A DNA stretch of 64,000 nucleotides from Variovorax sp. 770b2 (GTDB taxonomy: Bacteria; Pseudomonadota; Gammaproteobacteria; Burkholderiales; Burkholderiaceae_C). The stretch spans positions 124,001 to 188,000 of the forward strand of contig NZ_FOXJ01000002.1 of the NCBI RefSeq assembly GCF_900115685.1, written 5' to 3'. The translations under genes were made by a program, and so were the position numbers. Below, piece by piece: positions 1 to 8,557 of the stretch; positions within the stretch are counted from its first letter, which is position 1, and every line of letters starts with the position of its first letter. Below the pieces are notes generated by a model. That model was not told where the DNA came from. It ran no database searches and was given only the letters and a program-made list of their open reading frames with translations.

Positions 1-426
1 GGTGAAATCGGGGTGCGAGTTGGTGAAGCCCAGTTGCACCAGGCCCGCGCGCTGGTAGATCGGTGAGGCGGCCATCGAGGCGGGGCTGGAGAAATCGCCC
101 AGCTCGATGAGCACGCGCTTGTCGTTCACCAGCTTCTGCGCGATGGCCACCGACTGGCGCGGATCGCTCTGGCTGTCCTCGAAGTTGTAGGCCAGCGGCC
201 GGCCGTGGATGCCGCCCTGCGCATTGATGTGATCGAGCGCAAGGTCGAAGCCGGCCTTCCACTGCGCGCCGTACTGCGCGTTCTGCCCGGTGAGCGGGCC
301 GCTCACGCCGAACCACACCGGCTCGCCTGAGGCGGGCGCGGCAAGCGCCGCAAGGGGCGTGGCCAGGAGCACAGCGGAGAGTGCGACCACATGGCGCAGG
401 AAGCGATGGCGAGTGAGCAGCGGCAT
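1..426 (-). CDS. ABC transporter substrate-binding protein (LivJ-like), C-terminus outside window
   Basis: Reading the minus strand from an ATG at 426 gives an open frame to the window edge, 142 codons without a stop. It starts with a Sec-type signal peptide (MPLLTRHRFLRHVV..., cleavage likely after LAAPA near residue 31). The mature part matches the periplasmic binding-protein fold of branched-chain amino acid/amide importers: a VWFGVSGPLTGQNAQYG stretch near residues 36-52, then GFDLALDHINAQGGIHG and a DSQSDPRQSVAIAQKLV stretch. It would capture a small amino-acid-like ligand in the periplasm. Permease and ATPase genes are not in view, so the ligand is unknown. Divergent from the esterase at 585. 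Only the N-terminal third is visible. Confidence 0.85.
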   Translation of the reverse strand, partial: MPLLTRHRFLRHVVALSAVLLATPLAALAAPASGEPVWFGVSGPLTGQNAQYGAQWKAGFDLALDHINAQGGIHGRPLAYNFEDSQSDPRQSVAIAQKLVNDKRVLIELGDFSSPASMAASPIYQRAGLVQLGFTNSHPDFT

Positions 427-584
427 GGTGTCGGGTCCAGTGATGAATGAGCGTGCAGGGCAACGATTCTTCGCCCCGGCCCCCGACCGGGGAACGAACA
501 AAAACGGGGAGGCTTATGCGCTTTCCGAGCAAGCAAAGGGTCAATGCCGGCGGGCGGGCGCCCCGCGTTTAAGCTGCGCGCTCC

Positions 585-1223
585 ATGAAGCGACGACACC
601 TCCTCCAACTGATGTGCGGCGGGCCGGCTGCGGCCATCCTGGCCGCCTGCGGCAAGCGCAAGTCTTCCGCCGCCGCGCTGAAACCCGATGCGCATGTGCT
701 GGCCATCGGCGACAGCCTCACCTTCGGCTACGGCGCGCCGCCCGATGCGTCGTGGCCCGTGAAACTGGGCGAGCTGACCGGCTGGCAGATCGAGAACGCG
801 GGCGTCAACGGCGACACCTCGGCCGGCGCGCTGCAGCGCCTGCCGTCGCTGCTGGCTGCGGGCAGCTACGACGCGGTGCTGATCGGCATCGGCGGCAACG
901 ACATGCTGCGCGGCGTGTCGGCCTCGGCCACGCGCGACAACATCGCAGCGCTGGTGAGCCAGGCACGCGAGCACACGCCGCATGTCGCGCTGCTGGCCAC
1001 GCCGGCGCCCGACGCGATGCGCGCGTTCGTCGGCTCGCTCAGCGATGCGCCGTTCTACGAAGAGATTGCGAAGTCGGGGCAGGCGCTGCTCGTCGCCAAT
1101 GTGTATTCGAGCGTGCTGTCGGACGCGTCGCTGCGCTCGGACCGCATCCACGCCAATGCGGAGGGCTACGCGAAGGTCGCGCAGCTGCTCGCGGACCAGT
1201 TCAAGGCCGCGGGCTGGCGCTGA
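585..1223 (+). CDS. SGNH/GDSL arylesterase (TesA-like), lipoprotein-type signal
   Basis: A 212-residue SGNH hydrolase of the arylesterase / acyl-CoA thioesterase I (TesA) type. Block I is IGDSLTFGYG with nucleophile Ser44, the oxyanion Gly lies in NAGVNGDTSAG near 71-81, Asn105 is in GIGGND, and the Asp186/His189 pair is in DRIHAN. The N-terminus has positive residues, a hydrophobic core and LAAC at 19-22, a lipobox that would lipidate Cys22 and hold the enzyme in the envelope. The family cleaves short- to medium-chain esters or thioesters; the substrate cannot be told from sequence. It ends 3 nt before the convergent CYTH gene. Confidence 0.86.
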   Translation: MKRRHLLQLMCGGPAAAILAACGKRKSSAAALKPDAHVLAIGDSLTFGYGAPPDASWPVKLGELTGWQIENAGVNGDTSAGALQRLPSLLAAGSYDAVLIGIGGNDMLRGVSASATRDNIAALVSQAREHTPHVALLATPAPDAMRAFVGSLSDAPFYEEIAKSGQALLVANVYSSVLSDASLRSDRIHANAEGYAKVAQLLADQFKAAGWR

Positions 1224-1226
1224 CGC

Positions 1227-1748
1227 TCACGCGGCGGCCTGCAGCAGGTCGACGTAGGCGCCTTGCACGAGCTGGTCGGCACCGATGCCTAACTGCGCCA
1301 TGAGCGCGTGGGCCTCGGCCACACCGGCCTCGGGGGACTCGCCCTCTTTCAGCACCACTTCGAGCTCGAGGAATTCGCCAAGTCCTTCGACGCGGTCCAG
1401 GTGCACGCGCGTGCGGCCCACGAGGAACAACCTTCGCTGCTTGCGCACGCGTCCTGCCTGACCCCAGGCGAGCGTGAGCGATTCGCGCAAGGCATCGGGC
1501 GTGGTGGTCGGCGTGATCAGGTAAAACGACTCCTTCGGGCCGCTGCTGTTCGCGCGGCGATAGAAGATCAGCTCGGCGCGGTCGGGCGCGAAGGTGCGCA
1601 GCTTGAGGCGATCGGCACCGTTCTCGCAGCGGAAGAAAGTGTCGTCCTGCGCGATTTCGACGGGGCCTGAATCGGCGAGCGTTGCAGCGATGAGTGCCAC
1701 GCGTTCCACGCTGTCGATGCGGGCCTTGATCTCTATGTTTCTTGCCAT
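1227..1748 (-). CDS. CYTH domain protein (class IV adenylyl cyclase/thiamine triphosphatase-like)
   Basis: A 173-residue protein covering one CYTH tunnel-fold domain. The N-terminal signature is IEIKAR (Glu6, Lys8, Arg10), followed by alternating charged strands (RLKLRTF near 48-54, FLELEVVLKEGE near 125-136) that line the triphosphate tunnel. Family members hydrolyse inorganic or thiamine triphosphate or cyclise ATP; sequence alone cannot choose, although the MARNIEIKAR start resembles the class IV cyclase-like branch. It is last in a minus-strand run with dinB-like, adenosyltransferase and small exported genes, but a 258-bp palindromic repeat lies directly upstream and may separate its transcript. 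Confidence 0.85.
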   Translation of the reverse strand: MARNIEIKARIDSVERVALIAATLADSGPVEIAQDDTFFRCENGADRLKLRTFAPDRAELIFYRRANSSGPKESFYLITPTTTPDALRESLTLAWGQAGRVRKQRRLFLVGRTRVHLDRVEGLGEFLELEVVLKEGESPEAGVAEAHALMAQLGIGADQLVQGAYVDLLQAAA

Positions 1749-1770
1749 CTCGGTTGTCGCGTTGCGTTCT

Positions 1771-2028
1771 TGTTCAGGGCGTGTGCGCAGGGCATCGGGT
1801 GCTCCCCTCCGCGAATGTCCCCCGGCCTTCGGCCTCCTCCTTTATTTCGCTGCGGGGAGCACCCGATGCCCTGCGCACGATGGGCGCTCTGCTTGTGCGG
1901 GCCGATCAGCAAGTGCTCTGGAAGATCGCGCCGGCGGTGGGCCCTGTTTCGCGAAATAAAGGAGGAGGCGAAGCCGGGGGACATTCGCGAAACAGGGCCC
2001 ACCGTCGACGTGATCGCCGCCCTGAACA
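1771..2028. repeat. Nested inverted-repeat element, two inverted core copies each in its own hairpin
   Basis: Outer 11-bp inverted repeat TGTTCAGGGCG (1771-1781) / CGCCCTGAACA (2018-2028). Inside are two copies of a roughly 40-bp core (GAATGTCCCCCGG... at about 1811-1851; its reverse complement at about 1949-1989). Each core sits in the loop of a hairpin with unrelated arms: a perfect 25-bp stem 1783-1807/1854-1878, and a 32-bp stem 1924-1955/1984-2015 whose inner 20 bp are perfect and whose three differences include two G-U compatible changes. No plausible protein is encoded. The core resembles intergenic repeats I associate with Variovorax genomes (from memory, not searched). Confidence 0.85.
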
Positions 2029-2043
2029 GAGAGGCCCCGTCGA

Positions 2044-2397
2044 TCAGGGCGCGTTGCCCTGCGGTCCCACAGGCGGCGGCGCGGCGCGGCCGCTGGAGCC
2101 CGGCGCGAGCTTGCGGCCGAAGGCTTCGCCCACGTTGCGCACCGGCCGGCTGGCACGGGCCGACACATTGTCGACACCGCGCCGCGTGGCGCTGTCGGCG
2201 CGGTCGATGCCGCGGCCTGCTGCGTTGGTGCCGCGCTGCACGCCGCTCACCACCGTGCTGTCGCGTGGCGGCGCCTTGAGCGTGTGGGCGCGCTGTGCCT
2301 TGGGTGGGTTGTCGGCGCTCTGCGCGTGGACGGCCGCAGTTGGCAGCAACAGCAGAAACGCTGCTGCAAGTGCAAAGGTATGCGTGGGTATTTTCAT
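2044..2397 (-). CDS. Small exported protein of unknown function
   Basis: 117 residues. A clear Sec signal peptide (MKIPTHTFALAAAFLLLLP..., cleavage after VHAQ near 26) is followed by a low-complexity Arg/Ala/Gly/Pro-rich region without recognisable domain or cysteines, so probably a disordered periplasmic or surface protein. Its ATG overlaps the stop of the adenosyltransferase gene by ATGA, so translation is probably coupled. I do not recognise the family. Confidence 0.6.
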   Translation of the reverse strand: MKIPTHTFALAAAFLLLLPTAAVHAQSADNPPKAQRAHTLKAPPRDSTVVSGVQRGTNAAGRGIDRADSATRRGVDNVSARASRPVRNVGEAFGRKLAPGSSGRAAPPPVGPQGNAP

Positions 2398-2990
2398 GAT
2401 GGGCTTCCTTCATCGTCGGCGGCATCGGCGGCTGCCGCGCGGGCCATGCGCTCGCTCTTCCAATAAACGTCATCGCCGCCATCCATGCGATTGAGCACAC
2501 GCGCGAGCACGAAGAGCAAATCGCTGAGCCGGTTCAGGTACTGGCGCAATGCGTCGTTGAGTTCCGCGGTGGCGCCGAGCGCCACCACCGCGCGCTCGGC
2601 CCGCCGCGCCACCGTGCGGCACACGTGCGCGAGCGAAGCGGCGCGCGTGCCGGCCGGCAGGATGAATTCGGCCAGGCGCGGCAAGGCGGCGTTGTGGTCG
2701 GCCAGCGCGTTGTCCAGCTGCAGCAGCGCCTCGGGCTTGAGCAGCGTGAAGCCAGGCATCGAGAGCTCGCCGCCGAGGTTGAAAAGCTGGTGCTGCACGT
2801 CGACCAGCAGCTCGCGCACGGCCTCGGGCATGGGCTCGCAGAGCAGCACGCCGATCTGCGAGTTGAGCTCGTCCACGTCGCCCATCGCGTGCACGCGCAG
2901 GTGGTCCTTGGGCACGCGGGTGTTGTCGCCAAGGCCGGTGGTGCCGTCGTCGCCGGTGCGGGTGGCGATCTGGGAAAGTCGGTTGCCCAT
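2394..2990 (-). CDS. Cob(I)yrinic acid a,c-diamide adenosyltransferase (PduO-type)
   Basis: 198 residues, normal length for the PduO-type ATP:corrinoid adenosyltransferases, which attach the 5'-deoxyadenosyl group to cob(I)alamin to make coenzyme B12. The ATP-binding N-terminal signature TRTGDDGTTGLGDN lies at about 10-23, followed by VDELNSQIG near 39-47. The FILPAGT and CRTVARRAER stretches and the terminal DLLFVLARVLNRMDGGDD helix are typical of the trimeric five-helix fold. Cytoplasmic. Preceded 12 nt upstream by the DinB-like gene and overlapping the small exported protein downstream, so an operon is likely. Confidence 0.92.
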   Translation of the reverse strand: MGNRLSQIATRTGDDGTTGLGDNTRVPKDHLRVHAMGDVDELNSQIGVLLCEPMPEAVRELLVDVQHQLFNLGGELSMPGFTLLKPEALLQLDNALADHNAALPRLAEFILPAGTRAASLAHVCRTVARRAERAVVALGATAELNDALRQYLNRLSDLLFVLARVLNRMDGGDDVYWKSERMARAAAADAADDEGSPS

Positions 2991-3002
2991 GGGCGCTCCT
3001 GG

Positions 3003-3506
3003 TTATGCGGGGACGGTCGATGCGTCGATCTTGCCGGCCAGCCACTGCAGGCCTGCAAGATGCTGCTGGTCGTGGCTGCAGAGGTAGTGGATGAGGCTGC
3101 GCATCGTGAGCGGGCCGTAGCCTTCGAACACGGCCGTGCGCGCGAGTTGCGCATCGGTCAGGGACGAGACGATCTCCATCGTCTGCACGCGCGCGAGGCG
3201 GAAATCGGCCAGCACCTGCTTCGCGTCGGCGGCGCCGTAGTTGCGCTCGACGGCGAGCGGTTCGCTGTCGATCGAGGCCAGCGTCGGGCGGTTCTCCGCG
3301 AGGGTGCGCCTGAAGCGCACGTGGTAGCCCTCGATCTCGATGTCGCGCACATGGCACAGTTGCTCGATGGCGGTGAAGGCCTCGCTGGGCACGCCCTCCC
3401 ACGAGGGCGGCGCCCAATGCCTGAAGGCCTCGGGAATGGCCGCGTAGTGGGCCTCCAGCTGCAAGGGGAAGGCCGCGAGGGCGCTGAGGGTCGTGGGGTT
3501 CATCAT
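3003..3506 (-). CDS. DinB family protein
   Basis: 167 residues with the four-helix DinB/YfiT-like fold. Metal-binding histidines are recognisable in EQLCHVRDIEIEGYHVRF (near 48-65) and SLIHYLCSHDQQHLAGLQWL (near 137-156). Members are putative metal-dependent thiol S-transferases or hydrolases; the substrate is unknown. First gene of the minus-strand group, divergent from the FAD oxidase with about 80 bp between starts. Confidence 0.82.
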   Translation of the reverse strand: MMNPTTLSALAAFPLQLEAHYAAIPEAFRHWAPPSWEGVPSEAFTAIEQLCHVRDIEIEGYHVRFRRTLAENRPTLASIDSEPLAVERNYGAADAKQVLADFRLARVQTMEIVSSLTDAQLARTAVFEGYGPLTMRSLIHYLCSHDQQHLAGLQWLAGKIDASTVPA

Positions 3507-3586
3507 TTTTTCCGAAGCGCATTATGGTGCTCGCTCCGTAAAATGACCGCAGCCCCCGCCCATACCGCCCCCTTTGGAGAAGTCCG

Positions 3587-5011
3587 ATGAACGCCCCCAC
3601 CCAAACCTCGCACCTGATGCCGGAGCTTCATCTGCGCGACGTCCCGGCCAGCCTGATCGACGGGCTGAAGGCGCGCTTCGGCGCCAACTGTTCCACGGCG
3701 ATGGCGGTGCGCACCCAGCACGGGCGCGACGAATCCTCGTTCGACGCACCGCCGCCCTCGGCCGTGGTGTTCGCCGAAAGCACGCAGGACGTGGCCGATG
3801 CGGTGAAGCTCGCCGGTGAGCACAGCGTGCCGGTCATTCCCTTCGGCGTCGGCTCCTCGCTCGAAGGCCACCTGCTGGCGGTACAGGGCGGCATCAGCAT
3901 CGACGTGTCGCGCATGAACAAGGTGCTGTCGATCAACGCCGACGACCTCACGGTGACGGTGCAGCCGGGCGTGACGAGGAAGCAGCTCAACGAAGAGATC
4001 AAGAGCACGGGCCTGTTCTTCCCCATCGACCCGGGCGCGGACGCGTCCATCGGCGGCATGACGGCCACGCGTGCGAGCGGCACGAACGCGGTGCGCTACG
4101 GCACGATGCGCGAGAACGTGCTGGCGCTCGAAGTGGTGACGGCTGCGGGCGAAGTCATTCGCACCGGCACGCGCGCGAAGAAGTCGTCCGCAGGCTACGA
4201 CCTCACGCGCCTGATGGTGGGCAGCGAGGGCACGCTGGGCGTGGTCACCGAAGTCACGCTGCGCATCTATCCGCTGCCCGAGGCGGTGTCGGCAGCCATC
4301 TGCTCGTTCCCGAGCATCGAGGCCGCAGTGCGCACCACCATCGAGACGATCCAGCTGGGCGTGCCGATCGCGCGCGTGGAACTGATCGACGTGAACACGG
4401 TGCGCATGGTGAACGCCTACGCCAAGCTGAACCTGCGCGAAGAGCCGATGCTGCTGATGGAATTCCACGGCTCACCCGCCGGCGTGAAGGAGCAGGCCGA
4501 GACGGTGCAGGAGCTCGCGAGCGGCCATGGCGGCAATGCCTTCGAATGGGCCAGCACGCCGGAGGAACGCACGCGGCTTTGGACGGCGCGGCACAACAGC
4601 TACTTCGCGGCGGTGCAGTCGCGCCCGGGCTGCCGCGTGATCTCCACCGACACCTGCGTGCCGATCTCGCGCCTGGCCGATTGCCTGCTCGACTCGGTGG
4701 CGGAGGCCGACGCGAGCGGCATCCCCTACTTCCTCGTCGGCCACGTGGGCGATGGCAATTTCCACTTCGGCTACCTGCTCGATCCGAACGTCCCCGAAGA
4801 GCGCGTGAAGGCCGAGGCACTGAACCACGCGCTCGTGAGCCGCGCGCTGGCGCTCGAAGGCACTTGCACCGGCGAGCACGGCGTGGGACTGCACAAGATG
4901 GACTTCCTGGTGACCGAGGCGGGTGTAGGCGCGATCGACATGATGCGCACGATCAAGCGCGCACTCGATCCGAAGAACATCATGAATCCGGGCAAGATCT
5001 TCAGCCTCTGA
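3587..5011 (+). CDS. FAD-binding oxidase, D-lactate/glycolate dehydrogenase type (GlcD-like)
   Basis: 474 residues with the usual two-domain layout: a PCMH-type FAD_binding_4 domain (about 50-230, with PFGVGSSLEGHL and FFPIDPGADASIGGM contacting FAD) and a C-terminal FAD-oxidase domain (about 235-470) containing HVGDGNFHF and CTGEHGVGLHK. Such enzymes oxidise D-lactate, glycolate or other 2-hydroxyacids and pass electrons to cytochrome c or quinone. No glcE/glcF partners are nearby, which favours a single-subunit cytochrome-type D-lactate dehydrogenase; the substrate remains inferred. GGAGAAG precedes the ATG. A hairpin terminator follows at 5031. Confidence 0.9.
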   Translation: MNAPTQTSHLMPELHLRDVPASLIDGLKARFGANCSTAMAVRTQHGRDESSFDAPPPSAVVFAESTQDVADAVKLAGEHSVPVIPFGVGSSLEGHLLAVQGGISIDVSRMNKVLSINADDLTVTVQPGVTRKQLNEEIKSTGLFFPIDPGADASIGGMTATRASGTNAVRYGTMRENVLALEVVTAAGEVIRTGTRAKKSSAGYDLTRLMVGSEGTLGVVTEVTLRIYPLPEAVSAAICSFPSIEAAVRTTIETIQLGVPIARVELIDVNTVRMVNAYAKLNLREEPMLLMEFHGSPAGVKEQAETVQELASGHGGNAFEWASTPEERTRLWTARHNSYFAAVQSRPGCRVISTDTCVPISRLADCLLDSVAEADASGIPYFLVGHVGDGNFHFGYLLDPNVPEERVKAEALNHALVSRALALEGTCTGEHGVGLHKMDFLVTEAGVGAIDMMRTIKRALDPKNIMNPGKIFSL

Positions 5012-5030
5012 TTCACCTGCGTCACACGTA

Positions 5031-5068
5031 AAAAAGCCCGGCGGCTCGCGAGAGCGCCGGGCTTTTTT
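5031..5068. terminator. Bidirectional intrinsic terminator
   Basis: AAAAAGCCCGGCG (5031-5043) pairs with CGCCGGGCTTTTTT (5055-5068). A-run, GC stem and T-run are symmetrical, so it can end both the FAD oxidase transcript and the convergent csgG-like transcript. Confidence 0.88.
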
Positions 5069-5089
5069 GTGGCCCGAAGGCCAGCGTTT

Positions 5090-5983
5090 TTACTTGCGGC
5101 GACGTGCCGGTGCCTGCTCCGGCGGCACGTAGGTCTGCGACGGCGCAGCGCCGCCATCCACCCCAAGCCGGCCGCCACCACCGAGGCCCTGGCCGCGCAC
5201 GGTCTGCGCCTTGTAGTTGCGCAGCGAGCGGACCATCTGGTTGAAGGCGTCCATGAAGGCCGCCGCAATCACCTTGCCCTGCGCCGTGTTGGTGTAGCCG
5301 CCGAGGCCACCGGCGCCGCTGCGGCCGGCCAGGCCGCCGAAGGCGCCGAAGTCGGTCTTGGAGGCGCTGCCTTCGGACGCAGCGACCTGCACGCCCGAGC
5401 GGTTGTCGATGAGGGTCAGGAGCGCGCTGGCCTCCTTGGTCTGCATGCTGCCGCCGATGGCTGCGAGCGCGCGGCCACGGCCGCCACCCACGAGGCCGCC
5501 GAGCGCGCCGCCGATGCCGCCGGCATCGCTGTTGCTGAACACGATTTCGGGCGACAGGCCGTAGTCGGAGGCGACCATCTGGCCGCGGCCGAAGTTGCTG
5601 CCGCCGCGCATTTCACCCGACTGCTGCAGCGCGCGCTCGCGCGTCATGGCGTTCATGCCGGCCGCACCGCGCTCGACCACGATGAAACAGTTCGACTGTT
5701 GCACCAGCAAACGCAACAGGTTTGCAGTAGGTGGCAGGCGATATTCGCCGGTGAGGATGGTGTACCAACCCGCGCTCTGGTTCTCGATCAGCGACACCGT
5801 GCCCAGCGGCGATTCGCAGCGCTCCAGCTGGCTGCTTTCGCCGGCAGTGGACGAACCGGCGGCGCTGCCGGTGGCCATGGTCTTGGCCGACTGGCTGCCC
5901 ATCTGCATGTCGGTGGCCGCGCAGCCGGTGAGTAGAAGAGCGCCCACGGCAATGGCCGCAAGCGGGAACTTGGTGAACGTCAT
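5090..5983 (-). CDS. CsgG/HfaB family outer-membrane lipoprotein
   Basis: 297 residues. The signal peptide ends in a lipobox, LLLTGCAA, with lipidated Cys21. The core (about 75-270) matches CsgG: RLLVQQSNCFIVVERGAAG near 90-108, ALQQSGEM, ASDYGLSPEIVFS, a glycine-rich GGLVGGGRGRAL stretch, and SKTDFGAFGG near 215. CsgG proteins form outer-membrane secretion pores for curli; no curli subunit or CsgE/F gene is nearby, so the cargo is unknown. The tail is basic and proline-rich. Downstream of parB on the same strand but with about 110 bp between, so probably its own transcript. Confidence 0.87.
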   Translation of the reverse strand: MTFTKFPLAAIAVGALLLTGCAATDMQMGSQSAKTMATGSAAGSSTAGESSQLERCESPLGTVSLIENQSAGWYTILTGEYRLPPTANLLRLLVQQSNCFIVVERGAAGMNAMTRERALQQSGEMRGGSNFGRGQMVASDYGLSPEIVFSNSDAGGIGGALGGLVGGGRGRALAAIGGSMQTKEASALLTLIDNRSGVQVAASEGSASKTDFGAFGGLAGRSGAGGLGGYTNTAQGKVIAAAFMDAFNQMVRSLRNYKAQTVRGQGLGGGGRLGVDGGAAPSQTYVPPEQAPARRRK

Positions 5984-6095
5984 GACAGGGACTCCCTCTG
6001 TTTTCAGATCTGGGGTTGGAAAAAACCAGCGGTCGAGGATACGCGCAAAGGATTACAGGAATCAATCAAACGAATGCCGCATCCCGATTTCAAAA

Positions 6096-7037
6096 CTAGG
6101 CCGTTCGGCGGATGCGCTCGATCAATCCGTTGAGTGCTTCGATGGAGCCGAAATGGATCGCGAGCTCGCCGCTTTCGCCGCGCTTCGTGCGCTTCTTGAT
6201 GCGCACTTCGACCTCGGCGGTGAGCAGGTCGGCCAGCTCTTCTTCCACGCGCTGCAGGTCGCGCGACTTCTCGCCGGCGTTGCCGCGGCGGGACGGCGTC
6301 AAGGTGAACTCGGCCGCGAGCTTCTTCACCAGCGCCTCGGCTTCCCGCACCGACATCTTCCTGGCGGCGATCTGGTTGGCCGCGGTGATCTGCGTGCCGC
6401 GGTCCAGCGAGAGCAGCGCGCGGGCGTGGCCCATGTCGATGTCGCCGGCCATCAGCATCAGCTGCGCGGGCTCGGCCAGGTTCAGCAGGCGCAGCAGGTT
6501 GCTGGCCGCGCTGCGCGAACGGCCCACGGCCTGCGCCGCCATTTCGTGAGTGAGCCCAAACTCGGCGACCAGGCGTTGCAGGCCTTGGGCCTCTTCGAGC
6601 GGGTTGAGGTCTTCGCGCTGGATGTTCTCGATCAGCGACATCGCCGCCGCGGCCTCGTTGGGCACGTCGCGCACCAGCACCGGCACGCTGTCCAGGCCCG
6701 CGAGCCTGGCGGCACGGAATCGCCGTTCGCCCGCGATGATTTCGTATTCGGCGTTCTTGGCGGCTGCCGATTCGGCATCGAGCCGGCGCACCAGGATCGG
6801 CTGCATGATGCCCTGCACCTTGATGCTCTCGGCCAGCTCGTAGAGCGCGCCCTCGTCCATGCGCGTGCGCGGCTGGTAGACGCCGGCCACCATCTGGTCG
6901 AGCATCAGCGTGGTCGGATTCGGCGGCACGCCGCCCTCTTCCGTGCCGGCACCGTTGTGATCGGCGGCGGGCGCGGCCGTCGGGCCGAGCAGCGCTTCGA
7001 GTCCGCGGCCGAGGCCCTTGGGTTTCTTGGTCGCCAT
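6096..7037 (-). CDS. parB: Chromosome partitioning protein ParB
   Basis: 313 residues. N-terminal box GLGRGLEALLG at about 8-18, the ParB/Srx CTPase-like domain (YQPRTRMDEGALYELAESI near 60, GERRFRAARLAGL near 108-120), the parS-reading HTH (THEMAAQAVGRSRSAASNLL near 168-188) and a C-terminal dimerisation segment. ParB loads at parS, spreads as a CTP-dependent clamp and drives origin segregation with ParA. The start codon overlaps the stop of the hydrolase gene by one base (TGATG). Two parS-type sites lie 2.3-3.4 kb upstream, inside rsmG and mnmG. Confidence 0.96.
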   Translation of the reverse strand: MATKKPKGLGRGLEALLGPTAAPAADHNGAGTEEGGVPPNPTTLMLDQMVAGVYQPRTRMDEGALYELAESIKVQGIMQPILVRRLDAESAAAKNAEYEIIAGERRFRAARLAGLDSVPVLVRDVPNEAAAAMSLIENIQREDLNPLEEAQGLQRLVAEFGLTHEMAAQAVGRSRSAASNLLRLLNLAEPAQLMLMAGDIDMGHARALLSLDRGTQITAANQIAARKMSVREAEALVKKLAAEFTLTPSRRGNAGEKSRDLQRVEEELADLLTAEVEVRIKKRTKRGESGELAIHFGSIEALNGLIERIRRTA

Positions 7038-7582
7038 CAGTTCTTGTCTTTCGAAATATCGTTCAGGAGTTGCCGGCCTTCGGGCCAGTCGCCCAAGCCG
7101 GATTCAGCGTTCAGGTGGCCGCCCTTGCCGGCGTCGACGAAGCGCGCGCCCCAGTCCTTTGCCATCTGCTGCGAGCGCGAAGCCTCGCAATAAGGGTCGT
7201 CGTTTGCGGCGATCAGCACCGAGGGGAACGGCAGCGGCTGGCGCACGATCGGTGCCCAGCCGGGAATCAGTTGCCGAAGATCGTCGCGCTCCAGGTCGCC
7301 GGGCGCCACCAGCAATGCACCGCGCACCTTGTGCGTGTTGCGCGAATGCGCGGCCCAGGCGGCGACAAGGATGCAGCCGAGGCTGTGCGCGGCGAAGGCC
7401 ACCGGGCCGGGTGCAGCCAGCACTTCTTCCTCGAGCCGCGCGGACCAGTCGCCGCGCAACGGGCGCATCCATTCATGCTGATCGACGCGGCGATCGCCGT
7501 ACAGCGATTCCCAGAGGGTCTGCCAATGGCCGGGACCGCTGTTCTGCCAACCCGGCAACAGCAGGATGCGGGAAACTGTCAT
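7037..7582 (-). CDS. RBBP9/YdeN family alpha/beta hydrolase
   Basis: 181 residues, RBBP9/YdeN-type serine hydrolase. LLLPGWQNSGPGHWQ opens the fold at about 7-21, the nucleophile Ser67 lies in AAHSLGCIL, NDDPY near 132-136 carries the acid, and GKGGHLNAESGLG near 153-165 contains the catalytic His. Substrate unknown. It sits between parA and parB, about 40 nt after parA and one base overlapping parB, so it is probably co-transcribed with the partition genes. No partition role can be inferred from the sequence. Confidence 0.88.
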   Translation of the reverse strand: MTVSRILLLPGWQNSGPGHWQTLWESLYGDRRVDQHEWMRPLRGDWSARLEEEVLAAPGPVAFAAHSLGCILVAAWAAHSRNTHKVRGALLVAPGDLERDDLRQLIPGWAPIVRQPLPFPSVLIAANDDPYCEASRSQQMAKDWGARFVDAGKGGHLNAESGLGDWPEGRQLLNDISKDKN

Positions 7583-7624
7583 TTGCTACGAACTTGATAG
7601 CGCCGTGCCGATTCGGGGCAGGCG

Positions 7625-8539
7625 TCAGAGGCTTTTTTCGGGGGCAGAATCGGAGGCGGGCGCAGGCGCCAGCACGTCCTCGGGAATGGCTAGGTCCGGC
7701 GCGATGCGTTCGACCGGCGCAATCGGCGGTGCGACGGCGCCGGAGGCGAAAGCGCTCGCAGGCGGCAGCTTCTCGACCAGTTCCTGCGCAAAGGCAATGA
7801 ACGCCTGGCTGCCCCGGGCGGCCGGATCGAACACCACGCCCGGCAGGCCATAGCTCGGCGCCTCGGCCAACCGCACATTGCGCGGGATCACGGTGTCGAA
7901 CACCTTGTCGCCGAAGTGGGACTTGAGCTGCTCGCTCACCTGCTGCTGCAGCGTGATGCGCGGATCGAACATCACGCGCAAGAGGCCGATGATCTGCAGG
8001 TTCTTGTTGAGATTGGCGTGCACCTGCTTGATGGTGTTGACCAGGTCGGTCAGCCCTTCGAGCGCAAAGTACTCGCACTGCATCGGCACGATCACGCCAT
8101 GGGCGGCGCACAGGCCATTGAGCGTGAGCAGGCTCAGGCTCGGCGGGCAGTCGATCAGCACGAAGTCGTACTCGGCGCCGACGGCTGCCAGCGCGGTGCG
8201 GAGGCGCTTTTCGCGACGGTCGAGCGCCACCATTTCGACCTCGGCGCCGGCCAGTTCGCGATTGGCACCCAGTACGTCGTAGCTGCAGCCACCTTCGATA
8301 AGCTTGTCCGACTGGACGCGCGCCTCGGCAACGGAGGCCGATTCGAGCAGCACGTCGTACACCGTCAGTTCCAGCTCGCGCTTGTCGATGCCCGAGCCCA
8401 TGGTCGCATTGCCTTGGGGATCGAGGTCGATCATCAGCACCCGCTGCCCTACCTTGGCCAGGCCGGCGGCGAGGTTGACGGTGGTGGTGGTCTTGCCGAC
8501 GCCGCCCTTTTGGTTGGCAATACAGAAAATCTTGGCCAT
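7625..8539 (-). CDS. parA: Chromosome partitioning ATPase ParA
   Basis: 304 residues of the Soj/ParA type (no N-terminal HTH). Deviant Walker A KGGVGKTTTTVNLA at about 10-23, Walker A' DLDPQGNAT near 39-47, Walker B VLIDCPPSLSLL near 116-127. The ATP-bound dimer binds nucleoid DNA and moves ParB-parS complexes. The protein is about 45 residues longer than typical Soj because of a Pro/Ala-rich tail after residue 255. In the mnmG-rsmG-lysE-parA-hydrolase-parB group on the minus strand. Confidence 0.96.
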   Translation of the reverse strand: MAKIFCIANQKGGVGKTTTTVNLAAGLAKVGQRVLMIDLDPQGNATMGSGIDKRELELTVYDVLLESASVAEARVQSDKLIEGGCSYDVLGANRELAGAEVEMVALDRREKRLRTALAAVGAEYDFVLIDCPPSLSLLTLNGLCAAHGVIVPMQCEYFALEGLTDLVNTIKQVHANLNKNLQIIGLLRVMFDPRITLQQQVSEQLKSHFGDKVFDTVIPRNVRLAEAPSYGLPGVVFDPAARGSQAFIAFAQELVEKLPPASAFASGAVAPPIAPVERIAPDLAIPEDVLAPAPASDSAPEKSL

Positions 8540-8557
8540 GTCAGTTCAGAAGATCGA

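Noticed and set aside
1742..2500. Open frames through the palindromic repeat
   Set aside because: Translate the repeat; no signal, no domain, both strands open due to high GC.
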